Source: JANRIC01 sp033765345 (GTDB lineage Bacteria; Bacteroidota; Bacteroidia; Cytophagales; Microscillaceae). From it: DNA of 14,794 nt. The DNA lies in NCBI GenBank assembly GCA_033765345.1, contig JANRIC010000160.1:1-14794 (forward strand), read 5' to 3'. Position numbers and translations under genes: made by a program. The notes beneath the pieces are model-generated. The model ran no database searches, was not told the DNA's origin, and saw nothing but the letters and a program-made list of their open reading frames with translations. Shown one piece after another: positions 1 to 7,065 of this stretch. The first letter of the stretch is position 1. The number at the start of each line of letters is the position of its first letter.

Positions 1-34
1 AAGTGCATTCAATTTCCTCTCTTGATGATCAATT

Positions 35-82
35 TTGCCACGAATGCACGAATAAACGCACTTATTCGTGCATTCGTGGCAA
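35..82. repeat. Perfect 21-bp inverted repeat (palindromic intergenic element)
   Basis: Arms 35-55 and 62-82 are exact reverse complements of 21 bp around a 6-nt loop (56-61, ACGCAC). One arm contains CACGAATGCACGAATAA and the other the matching TTATTCGTGCATTCGTG. There is no T-run after the right arm, so it is not a typical intrinsic terminator. Palindromes built on 'TTCGTGxATTCGTGGC' recall dispersed intergenic elements I associate with Bacteroidota genomes; that is memory, not a search. What lies upstream is outside the window. Confidence 0.8.
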
Positions 83-168
83 CCCATTCCTTCAAGTTTT
101 TAGTGTGTTAAATATGTATTATCCACAAAATTTGCCAGACAACCTATATTTTTAAAAGAAACATCTCA

Positions 169-201
169 AACGACAGGGTCGCTTTAAGCGACCCTGTCGT
201 T
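169..201. repeat. 33-nt palindrome with the TCGCTTTAAGCGA core, copy 1
   Basis: Arms 169-184 and 186-201 are perfectly complementary over 16 bp around a single central T (185). In practice the loop would open to about 5 nt. The core GGTCGCTTTAAGCGACC (177-193) occurs again, identical over 17 bp, at 10074-10090, and both copies are followed on the right by a TTGCCAT motif. It could terminate a gene upstream of the window, but no uridine tract follows. A dispersed palindromic element is the better reading. Confidence 0.8.
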
Positions 202-291
202 GCCATTTTCGTGAGTAAATATATTAGTTTCAAGTAATTTCATAAAGAGCTGTTTGTGCGAAGATGATTGATATATTTTTCAAAAGAAACA

Positions 292-322
292 TTGTGCAGA
301 CTACCGAAACTATTTATTTTAG
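292..322 (+). promoter_or_regulatory. Candidate Bacteroidota-type promoter for the GH20 gene
   Basis: TTG at 292-294, a 20-nt spacer and TATTTTAG at 315-322 resemble the Bacteroidota sigma consensus TTG / about 19 nt / TAnnTTTG, with one mismatch in the -7 box. It would give a leader of about 20 nt before the ATG at 350. A second, weaker match (TTG at 254-256, TATTTTTC at 274-281) lies upstream. Confidence 0.35.
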
Positions 323-349
323 CTTTCTATACACAAAACTCCATCCAAC

Positions 350-2515
350 ATGAAAATACTTGGGCGTTTGTTGAAATATATCTTTCTAGGGCTTTTGGCT
401 TTTTTATTGTTAGCAGTCTTGGGATTGCTCTTGTATTATGAATCTTTGTATGAAAAGGCTCCCGAACTATCGGAGTCACTTTCTTTAAGGATTATCCCTG
501 CCGACCCCCTGCAAGTGAAGCCAACCTTAGTGCCTATCCCCAAAATAGTACGCTGGATAGATGAGTCCTGCACCTTGCCGAAAACCTGGGGATTAAGCAT
601 ACCCGCCGAGGATAAAGAGAAAATTGAACAAATAGCCCTGAATCGCCTAAAAATCCCTGATGTAAAATCAGGACAGGCTCTTGTGAAAGTTTCCAAAGAT
701 CAAAACCTAGCCGCCCAAGAATATCACCTGAAAGTCCGTAATTCAGGCGTAGAAATTACTTACAGCCAATTGGAAGGACTTTTTTATGCTTTTAGCACGC
801 TCAAGCAACTCATAGACCAATCCGTAGACAATACCCTCCCCGGCGTGGAAATCGTAGACAAACCCGATTTGGAAGTCCGTGGAGTCATGCTCGATATCAG
901 CCGCAACAAAATACCCAAGCTGGAAACGCTTTACCAAATCATTGATTTTCTCGCAGATTTGAAGTACAATCACCTGCAATTGTATATTGAGGGTTTTTCT
1001 TTTGCTTATCCTTCCTTCAAATCCGTGTGGCAGTCTACCGAAACTCCACTGACTCCCGAAGAAATCCAACAACTGGATCGATACTGCAAAGACCGCTACA
1101 TAGAATTAGTCCCCAACCAGAACTCTCTGGGGCACATGATGTCTTGGCTGGCAAGCAACGAATTCGATGATTTGGCCGAATGCCCCGACGGATTCAAACT
1201 CCTGGGGCTACTGGATATGAAAGGCACACTCAACCCGACCGACCCCCGAAGCCTTGAGCTGGTCAAAAAAATGACGGATGATCTCCTGCCTCATTTTAGC
1301 TCCGATAAGCTAAATGTCAATCTCGATGAACCCTTCGAACTAGGGCATTGCCGAAGCAAGGAGGCAGCCCAAAAAGCCGGCGGTAGCGAAATGCTTTATC
1401 TGGAATACACCCAAAAGCTCCTCACTTATGTAAAAAGTAAGGGCAAAAAAATGATGATGTGGGGCGATGTCATTTCCAAACACCCTGAGATCATTTCCAA
1501 AATCCCCAAAGAAATTACCCTCCTGGAATGGGGTTATGAATTTAATCATCCCTTCGAGCAAAACTGCCAACGCTACCAAAAAGCCAAACTGCCTTATATG
1601 GTTTGCCCAGGCACAAGCTCATGGTCGAGCTATACTGGGCGCACCCAGAATATGATGGGTAATATCGACAATGCCGTGCATAATGGCATCCTCTATGGCG
1701 CCAAAGGAATGCTGCTGACCGATTGGGGCGATATGGGGCATCATCAATACCTGACCGTAAGCTATGCCGGGCTTGCTTATGGAGCAGCTTTGAGCTGGAA
1801 CCACGCCTCGAAGCAAGAAGTAGCACTGAGTACCTACCTGAGCCGTCAGGTCTTTGAAGATGAATCTGGTCTGATGGGTAACTTGGTATTGAATATGGGT
1901 ACTTACAATCAATTTGAAGAAATACCCATGGTGGCTGGTACGACTACTGCCTTTGCCCTGCAGCTGGGTTTTATGGATAAGGTCATGATTCAGGCAATCA
2001 ACCGCAAGATACAGGGCGGTATCATGGAAATGCTCCCTTTGCCTGGCGAAATCAAGGATTTTTATCAAAATAGCTTCAAAAATCCCCAACCTTATAATCA
2101 TCAAGCTGTGTTTCATTGGCTGGATAGCCTCCAAAAACAACTGGACAAAGTAAAACTCAAAGTAGCAGACGCAGACCTTATCCGGGATGAATACCGCAAT
2201 GCGCTTCGTATGATTCGCTTTGGCGCAAAAATCAAACAGTACAACAATTACCACAGTCAGCAAAACCGTGAAGAAAATATAAGTCTGCTTCAAGAAATGA
2301 AAACTCTTAGTGCGCAGATCATACAAGAACACGAAAGACTCTGGCTACTACGCAACAAACCCGGACGGCTGGATTTGAGTCTGGCAGCCTACAAAAAGAT
2401 GCAGAACCAAATCGTGGAAAAACTTGCCTCTGAGCAAAAAAGCGGCATCGGTCGTTGGTTTGGAAGAATGCTAGAGAAACTTAGTAGCGCAGGGGCGGCC
2501 TTGTATTTGGGCTGA
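350..2515 (+). CDS. Membrane-anchored GH20-type beta-N-acetylhexosaminidase-like glycoside hydrolase
   Basis: A 721-residue protein that probably removes terminal N-acetylhexosamine residues from glycans in the periplasm. Residues about 8-30 form an uncleaved-looking membrane anchor after a basic start. Residues about 55-170 resemble the N-terminal GH20b domain. The catalytic barrel follows from about 174 (VRGVMLDISRNKIP) to about 485. The expected acidic pair is D326-E327 in NVNLDEPFELG; in GH20 the Asp orients the substrate N-acetyl group and the Glu is the acid. Further barrel motifs are MMMWGD (368-373), LLEWGYEF (391-398) and LLTDWGD (455-461). The C-terminal 230 residues look helical and unassigned. 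The usual GH20 'GGDE' context is replaced by NLDE, so this is a divergent subgroup and substrate is uncertain. A small membrane protein gene follows 66 nt downstream without an obvious terminator between them. Confidence 0.82.
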   Translation: MKILGRLLKYIFLGLLAFLLLAVLGLLLYYESLYEKAPELSESLSLRIIPADPLQVKPTLVPIPKIVRWIDESCTLPKTWGLSIPAEDKEKIEQIALNRLKIPDVKSGQALVKVSKDQNLAAQEYHLKVRNSGVEITYSQLEGLFYAFSTLKQLIDQSVDNTLPGVEIVDKPDLEVRGVMLDISRNKIPKLETLYQIIDFLADLKYNHLQLYIEGFSFAYPSFKSVWQSTETPLTPEEIQQLDRYCKDRYIELVPNQNSLGHMMSWLASNEFDDLAECPDGFKLLGLLDMKGTLNPTDPRSLELVKKMTDDLLPHFSSDKLNVNLDEPFELGHCRSKEAAQKAGGSEMLYLEYTQKLLTYVKSKGKKMMMWGDVISKHPEIISKIPKEITLLEWGYEFNHPFEQNCQRYQKAKLPYMVCPGTSSWSSYTGRTQNMMGNIDNAVHNGILYGAKGMLLTDWGDMGHHQYLTVSYAGLAYGAALSWNHASKQEVALSTYLSRQVFEDESGLMGNLVLNMGTYNQFEEIPMVAGTTTAFALQLGFMDKVMIQAINRKIQGGIMEMLPLPGEIKDFYQNSFKNPQPYNHQAVFHWLDSLQKQLDKVKLKVADADLIRDEYRNALRMIRFGAKIKQYNNYHSQQNREENISLLQEMKTLSAQIIQEHERLWLLRNKPGRLDLSLAAYKKMQNQIVEKLASEQKSGIGRWFGRMLEKLSSAGAALYLG

Positions 2516-2581
2516 AGCCTCAGGATACTGATGTATCAATAAGCTCTTAACCGATTCTAAGAATAAAAGAATAAAAACAGG

Positions 2582-3082
2582 ATGATCCCTCAAATCAGGC
2601 TATTATTCCTTTTCCTACTACTATTTCAAACGGTACTCTACGGGCAAAACAGGCTTGTTTTACAGCATCAGTCACACATCAAAAGGCAAAAAATATTGTC
2701 TTTAGACCACTCTTGGACTTTTAAAACCCCAGACAGCAGTTTTTATGCTTCCAACATCCTGGCTTATACAGACAGTAGTCTGAGTATACAAATTCACCCG
2801 TCAAAAGACACGGTAATTTTACATTTCTCAAAGATAATCACCATAGAAAAACCCTTATTTAAAAATACACGTTGGATGGAGCCATTTGCCTGGATAGCCC
2901 TTGGAACCGTGTTGGCGATCCCACTTTTGCCCGTAGCCGCCATTGACGAAGGTATTCAAGGAGTGAAAGATTGGCTCGTTTTTGAAGGCGTGCTTTTCGT
3001 GATTTCTTTTCCGATTTTATTTTTAGGAAGCAGAAAAATAAAATACAATCTGAAGGAAAAGTGGAGATTAGAAGCTCATTAA
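2582..3082 (+). CDS. Small exported protein with two membrane segments, function unknown
   Basis: A 166-residue protein I do not recognise. It starts with a signal-peptide-like stretch (residues 1-21, ending LYGQ). A polar, beta-strand-like region follows (about 22-90, including SLSIQIHPSKDTVILHFSKI), then two hydrophobic segments at about 102-121 and 131-149, with a basic tail. The layout suggests a soluble periplasmic or surface part anchored by a C-terminal hairpin. The gene lies 66 nt after the GH20 gene on the same strand with no clear terminator or promoter between, so co-transcription is likely. The ATG at 2582 is favoured because it begins the signal peptide directly. Confidence 0.6.
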   Translation: MIPQIRLLFLFLLLFQTVLYGQNRLVLQHQSHIKRQKILSLDHSWTFKTPDSSFYASNILAYTDSSLSIQIHPSKDTVILHFSKIITIEKPLFKNTRWMEPFAWIALGTVLAIPLLPVAAIDEGIQGVKDWLVFEGVLFVISFPILFLGSRKIKYNLKEKWRLEAH

Positions 3083-3366
3083 AAGCCCTGAATCACCAGC
3101 TCAAAAAATGTGATTCTAAGCCCAAAGGGATAAACTTGCACCTTGAAAGCATTTGAAAATGGTTGCGAAGTGTTCATGTGACTAGTCATTACCGTTCAGC
3201 CCATTCGTTAGCAAAGAGTTTTTCTGAAAGCACTTCATTCAAACTGAAAATTATACCCACGGAATGTAATGGACTAAGTTGACCAATCAAGGTCAATTTA
3301 TCTTAGGCACAGAAAGTCTTTGATTGTCAGTAATTTATATCTGCCACCACATAATTTTTTGCCTGA
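3083..3366. other. Noncoding gap between the GH20 unit and the ars cluster
   Basis: No gene is supported here on either strand. A weak hairpin with arms GAATCAC/GTGATTC and a 13-nt loop lies just after the preceding gene, near 3090. A second at 3279-3296 (TTGACC, loop AATCAA, GGTCAA) is followed by a short TTTATCTT tract. Either could end the preceding transcript weakly; neither is a strong terminator. Confidence 0.4.
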
Positions 3367-3394
3367 TTGAAAAAATATTACCCTAAATATTTTG
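3367..3394 (+). promoter_or_regulatory. Candidate arsR promoter
   Basis: TTG at 3367-3369, an 18-nt spacer and TATTTTG at 3388-3394 approximate the Bacteroidota promoter consensus, with the -7 box one base short. Transcription would begin near 3400. That puts the 16-bp palindrome at 3410-3425 within the first 25 transcribed bases, where a bound repressor would block the polymerase. Confidence 0.4.
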
Positions 3395-3409
3395 AATTCT
3401 GATTATACC

Positions 3410-3425
3410 ATCGTAATATTGCAAT
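3410..3425. promoter_or_regulatory. ArsR operator, copy 1 (upstream of arsR)
   Basis: ATCGTAATATTGCAAT is an imperfect dyad: 12 of 16 positions are symmetric, giving the form ATYGYAATATTRCRAT. It ends 14 nt before the arsR start. The same 16 bases, with one extra shared C on the left, recur at 3795-3810 ahead of arsM. ArsR-family repressors bind short AT-rich dyads of this kind as dimers. Regulator identity is inferred from position and duplication. Confidence 0.75.
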
Positions 3426-3439
3426 GTACAAATTAAACT

Positions 3440-3775
3440 ATGGGAATTACCAAAACAGATTTATTTTCAGAGGCACAAAATGCCTTAGCAATAGCAGCCA
3501 AAGCATTTGCACATCCTGCGCGGGTGGCAATTATTCAGTACCTTTTAAAAATCAATGCCTGTATCAACAATGATTTGGTGCAAGAGCTTGGTTTGGCACA
3601 GGCTACTATTAGTCAGCATTTGAAGGAACTGAAAGACATTGGGATCATTCATGGAAGCATTGAAGGTACTCGCATGAATTATTGTATTGACCCAAAGCGT
3701 TGGATAGAGATTAAAACATTATTTGAAGAAATATTCAATCAATATACTCCTCCTTGTGGGGAAGACTGTTGTTAA
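3440..3775 (+). CDS. arsR: ArsR-family metalloid-responsive transcriptional repressor
   Basis: A 111-residue winged-helix repressor, normal for SmtB/ArsR proteins. It should hold the ars genes off until arsenite binds. The N-terminal helix AKAFAHPARVAIIQYL (20-35) is typical of the family. The recognition helix-turn-helix spans about 43-70 (NNDLVQELGLAQATISQHLK), followed by the wing (HGSIEGTRMNYCID). The ELCVCDL metal site of E. coli ArsR is absent; only C41 remains in that region. A C-terminal cluster, C106, C110 and C111 (CGEDCC), is available instead and resembles the C-terminal three-cysteine site described for Acidithiobacillus ferrooxidans ArsR. The ATG at 3440 follows a candidate operator by 14 nt, supporting autorepression. 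Confidence 0.9.
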   Translation: MGITKTDLFSEAQNALAIAAKAFAHPARVAIIQYLLKINACINNDLVQELGLAQATISQHLKELKDIGIIHGSIEGTRMNYCIDPKRWIEIKTLFEEIFNQYTPPCGEDCC

Positions 3776-3794
3776 AAATTTTTTATCTTTTATC

Positions 3795-3810
3795 ATCGTA
3801 ATATTGCAAT
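3795..3810. promoter_or_regulatory. ArsR operator, copy 2 (between arsR and arsM)
   Basis: An exact copy of the 16-bp dyad ahead of arsR, ending 18 nt before the arsM ATG. A possible -7 box TATCTTTT (3784-3791, one mismatch to TAnnTTTG) sits immediately upstream, but no well-spaced TTG was found. This suggests arsM has its own ArsR-controlled promoter, or that the repressor blocks read-through from arsR. Confidence 0.72.
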
Positions 3811-3828
3811 AAAATAGTTAAATTGTTT

Positions 3829-4710
3829 ATGAAGACAGAAACACAATTAAAACAACTGGTTCAAGAGCGATACGCTAAAATCGCAGAACAAGGCAAAGCA
3901 GAAAATGCTGCTTCCTGCTGTGGAGCTACCAGCCCGTCTAACAAAATATATAATATTATGACGGACGATTATTCGGAGTTGGAAGGTTACGCGCCTGAGG
4001 CTGACCTGGGTTTGGGCTGTGGATTGCCCACCGAATTTGCCCAAATATCTCAAGGAGATACGGTCATTGACCTAGGGTCGGGTGCTGGAAACGACTGCTT
4101 TATTGCGCGCCACGAAACTGGTGCTGGCGGAAAGGTAATCGGAATTGACTTTACCCCGGCTATGATTCAGAAAGCACGCCAAAATGCCGAAAAACTGGGT
4201 TTTAACAATGTAGAATTCAGAGAAGGTGACATCGATGCGATGCCTGTCAGTAATGAAGTAGCAGATGTCATCGTGAGTAATTGCGTGCTGAATTTAGTCC
4301 CTAACAAGTCCAAGGTATTTGCAGAAATCTTCAGAGTACTGAAGCCCGGAGGGCATTTTAGCATATCAGACATTGTATTGGTGGGCGAGCTTCCACTTGC
4401 TTTGAAAGAAGATGCAGAAATGTATGCCGGCTGTGTGGCGGGGGCTATTCAGAAGGAAACTTATCTAAAACACATCGAGGATACAGGTTTTCAAAATATC
4501 CTTATCCAAAAACAAAAGCCCATTCACATTCCCAATGATCTTCTGGCCAAATATCTTTCCGAAGAGCAAATAACTGAATTTAATCGAGGAGGAACTGGCA
4601 TTTACAGTATCTCTGTGTATGCCGAAAAACCAGGAGAAAAAACGAAAAATAAAGCTCAAGCAACTGATCAAGAAAAAGTATGTTGCGAACCCGGTTCTGG
4701 ATGTTGTTAA
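3829..4710 (+). CDS. arsM: Arsenite S-adenosylmethionine methyltransferase
   Basis: A 293-residue cytosolic enzyme that uses SAM to methylate arsenite, giving methylated and eventually volatile arsenicals. The Rossmann SAM motif is DLGSGAGND (81-89), with GIDFTPAMI (105-113) as motif post-I. Cysteines fit the ArsM pattern: C30-C31 (SCCG), C64 (LGLGCGLP), C152 (SNCVLNL) and C202 (GCVAGA). In ArsM enzymes these positions form the As(III) site and redox relay. The protein ends in a second cysteine group, C285, C286, C292 and C293 (CCEPGSGCC). I chose the ATG at 3829; a TTG two codons upstream is in frame but less likely. The gene follows arsR by 53 nt, with its own operator copy between them. 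Confidence 0.93.
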   Translation: MKTETQLKQLVQERYAKIAEQGKAENAASCCGATSPSNKIYNIMTDDYSELEGYAPEADLGLGCGLPTEFAQISQGDTVIDLGSGAGNDCFIARHETGAGGKVIGIDFTPAMIQKARQNAEKLGFNNVEFREGDIDAMPVSNEVADVIVSNCVLNLVPNKSKVFAEIFRVLKPGGHFSISDIVLVGELPLALKEDAEMYAGCVAGAIQKETYLKHIEDTGFQNILIQKQKPIHIPNDLLAKYLSEEQITEFNRGGTGIYSISVYAEKPGEKTKNKAQATDQEKVCCEPGSGCC

Positions 4711-4801
4711 ACCTTTGTAAGGCATACACCAACGGAAACAGTTTTAGGATATTTTTTTGAATCGTTGAAAATCAAGTAAATCATTTAAATCAAGGTGAAA
4801 A

Positions 4802-5545
4802 ATGAAAAAATCTGTTATTTCTCTTTCTCTCTTCATCGTTTTGATGAGTACAAGCCCTTTGCAGGAAATTAAAGGGCAGACATCTCAGGTCAAAAATAAA
4901 AACAGTGATAATTCAAAACTCCTAGACATGTACCCTACACTTAAAGCCTACATAGCGTCCATTCAGAAAGATATGGAAGCTATCCCGGAAGAACGAAAAG
5001 AAGCATTGCAAAAAATTGCACTTTTTGTGAAAAACAAAAAACAATCGGGCGAAGCAGCCAACCTGATTTTTATCTGTACGCACAACAGCCGCAGAAGCCA
5101 TTTAAGCCAGATTTGGGCTGCCACAGCGGCTCATTATTATGGTATGGAAGAAGGTATTCATACTTTTTCAGGGGGCACCGAAGCCACTGCCTTTAATCCA
5201 AGAGCCGTAGCTGCCATAGAAAGAGCAGGCTTCAAGGTAGAAAATCCCGGAGGTAAAAATCCCTTTTATCAGGTAAAATTTGATGATCAAGGGAAGACGA
5301 TCAAGTGTTTTTCCAAAAAATATGATGATCCCACCAATCCAAAAGAAAGTTTTGCAGCAGTGATGACCTGTTCGGAAGCAGATAAAAACTGCCCCTACAT
5401 TCCAGGTGCTTCCCTGAGAGTCTCAGTACCTTATGAAGACCCTAAAATCGCCGATGATACAGCACAGGAAACAAGCAAATACGATGAGCGTTGCAGACAA
5501 ATCGCTACGGAGATGTTTTATCTGATGAAGCAGGTGAAAAATTAA
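4802..5545 (+). CDS. ArsC-type LMW protein-tyrosine-phosphatase / arsenate reductase, apparently exported
   Basis: A 247-residue protein of the low-molecular-weight phosphatase fold used by thioredoxin-linked arsenate reductases, which reduce arsenate to arsenite. The P-loop CTHNSRRS (92-99) gives CX5R(S), with C92 as nucleophile and R98. MTCSEADKNCP (188-198) holds C190 and C197, seven residues apart, like the C82/C89 redox pair of Staphylococcus aureus ArsC. YEDP (211-214) supplies the general acid D213. The N-terminus (MKKSVISLSLFIVLMSTS) looks like a Sec signal peptide, unusual for an enzyme coupled to cytosolic thioredoxin. An in-frame ATG at 4928 (residue 43) would give the usual cytosolic length of about 205 residues, but AAGGTG lies just ahead of the ATG at 4802 and favours that start. 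It is the last gene of the ars cluster, 91 nt after arsM. Confidence 0.85.
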   Translation: MKKSVISLSLFIVLMSTSPLQEIKGQTSQVKNKNSDNSKLLDMYPTLKAYIASIQKDMEAIPEERKEALQKIALFVKNKKQSGEAANLIFICTHNSRRSHLSQIWAATAAHYYGMEEGIHTFSGGTEATAFNPRAVAAIERAGFKVENPGGKNPFYQVKFDDQGKTIKCFSKKYDDPTNPKESFAAVMTCSEADKNCPYIPGASLRVSVPYEDPKIADDTAQETSKYDERCRQIATEMFYLMKQVKN

Positions 5546-5567
5546 ACCCTACAATAAAACTTTCGCC

Positions 5568-5597
5568 GTGGGCTGTGGCTTCACAGCCCACTATTTT
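5568..5597 (+). terminator. Hairpin terminator after the ars cluster
   Basis: A perfect 10-bp stem, GTGGGCTGTG (5568-5577) with CACAGCCCAC (5582-5591), around a GCTT loop, is followed by TATTTT. It sits 22 nt after the phosphatase stop codon and separates the ars cluster from the glutamine-synthetase-family operon. Confidence 0.75.
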
Positions 5598-5706
5598 GAA
5601 CGAACAGCATTACTTGTTTAACACTACCAAAGAAAAAAACACTTATAGTTTTATTATCCCTATTTTTTTTTTACTTTTCTTTGACTAAAAAAAGTATCAG
5701 GGAAAT

Positions 5707-7053
5707 ATGACTAAAAAAGCGGAAATTCTTCAGCAATTACAAAACCAAGGAGATCGTAAAGTCAAAGTCGCACTTTGTGATATAGATGGAATTCTGAGAG
5801 GGAAAATCATACATACAGATAAATTTCTGGAGGCAGCTCAAAGCAGCTTGGGTTTTTGTGATGTGGTCTTCGGTTGGGATGCACAGGATCTAAGTTACGA
5901 TCGTGTAAACTATACCGGATGGCATACTGGCTACCCAGATGCTCCTCTATACTTGGATTTGGAAACCTACCGCCGCCAGCCCTGGGATGGAGATATACCG
6001 TTTTTTCTCGGAGATTTGCAAAATCCGGAGATTTGTCCACGTAGTTTGCTTCGAAAAATCTGCCAGAACTGTAAAGACATGGGTTTTGGGACGCGCTTCT
6101 CCCAGGAGTTCGAGTGGTTTAATTTCGAGAATACACCCCAGGATTTAGAAAAAAGTAATTTTCAAAGCCTAAAGCCCATTACGCCGGGTATGTTTGGGTA
6201 TTCCATGTTGCGTCCGACTTTAAAACAAGATTTTTTTAATGTTTTATTTGATCAATTGGAGAATTTTGATGTACAGCTTGAAGGTTTACACACCGAAACA
6301 GGACCAGGCGTTTATGAGGCAGCCATTCGCTATGACGAGGTGCTGAATGCAGCGGATAAAGCCGTTCTTTTCAAAAACAGCGTCAAGGAAATTGCATATA
6401 GCCATGGCATCTTGGCGAGTTTTATGGCCAAATGGAATACCCGATTACCCGGATGCGGAGGGCATATTCATCAAAGTCTGTGGAATATCGGCTTCACTCA
6501 AAATTTATTTTATGATGAAAATAAGCCTTTTCAAATGAGTGATCTTTTTCAAAATTATGCAGCAGGGCTTCTGCACTGCCTCCCACACATATTGCCAATG
6601 TATGCCCCTACGGTCAATAGCTATAAAAGACTCACCGAAGGTGCTTGGGCACCCACTACCCAGACTTGGGGCATCGACAACCGCACCACGGCCATTCGGG
6701 TATTGAACAACAAAGAAAGCTCCTGCCGGACAGAAATGCGGGTAGCAGGGGCAGATACCAATCCCTATCTGGCCATGGCGGCCTGTCTGGCTTCGGGTCT
6801 ATACGGTATCCGACACAAGCTTGCTCTCGATCTGCCTCCCACTCAGGGCAACGGCTACCAGGAAATCGGTTTGGGGAGACTTGCTCCAAATCTCGGAGAA
6901 GCTGCCCAATTTATGCAAAACTCTGAGATTGCCCAAGAGCTTTTTGGGGAAGCATTTGTAGATCATTTTACCCAAACAAGGTTCTGGGAATGGCGGCAAT
7001 TTTTGCAGCAGGTTACTGATTGGGAGCTCAAACGATATTTGGAAATCATTTAA
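5707..7053 (+). CDS. Glutamine-synthetase-family ligase (gamma-glutamyl amide synthetase-like)
   Basis: A 448-residue cytosolic GS-fold ligase, which would join the glutamate gamma-carboxylate to ammonia or an amine at the cost of ATP. Metal and substrate motifs are in order: SQEFEWF (E134, E136), HTETGPGVYEAA (E197, E204), GGHIHQSL (H253), MYAPTVNSYKRL (298-309) and RTEMRVAG (E343, R345). The short length, the ETGPGVYE form, the lack of an obvious adenylylation loop and the non-nitrogen neighbours favour the PuuA/IpuC/GlnA-like gamma-glutamyl-amine group over housekeeping glutamine synthetase. An AGGG lies just before the ATG. It is first in a tight trio with an APH-fold kinase and a HAD phosphatase, so the product is probably a specialised gamma-glutamyl amide. 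The acceptor amine cannot be read from the sequence. Confidence 0.85.
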   Translation: MTKKAEILQQLQNQGDRKVKVALCDIDGILRGKIIHTDKFLEAAQSSLGFCDVVFGWDAQDLSYDRVNYTGWHTGYPDAPLYLDLETYRRQPWDGDIPFFLGDLQNPEICPRSLLRKICQNCKDMGFGTRFSQEFEWFNFENTPQDLEKSNFQSLKPITPGMFGYSMLRPTLKQDFFNVLFDQLENFDVQLEGLHTETGPGVYEAAIRYDEVLNAADKAVLFKNSVKEIAYSHGILASFMAKWNTRLPGCGGHIHQSLWNIGFTQNLFYDENKPFQMSDLFQNYAAGLLHCLPHILPMYAPTVNSYKRLTEGAWAPTTQTWGIDNRTTAIRVLNNKESSCRTEMRVAGADTNPYLAMAACLASGLYGIRHKLALDLPPTQGNGYQEIGLGRLAPNLGEAAQFMQNSEIAQELFGEAFVDHFTQTRFWEWRQFLQQVTDWELKRYLEII

Positions 7054-7065
7054 TTATTCTAAGCC

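Noticed and set aside
1619..2332. A 237-codon reverse-strand open frame
   Set aside because: It lies wholly inside the GH20-type gene, has no recognisable domain and is a shadow of that gene's codon use.
3823..3828. TTG start two codons upstream for arsM
   Set aside because: An ATG follows at 3829, giving the usual MKT-type start; nothing supports the rarer codon.
5707..7053. Housekeeping glutamine synthetase glnA
   Set aside because: The catalytic motifs fit the shorter gamma-glutamyl-amide branch better, and neighbours are a kinase and a phosphatase rather than nitrogen-regulation genes. Not excluded without a tree.
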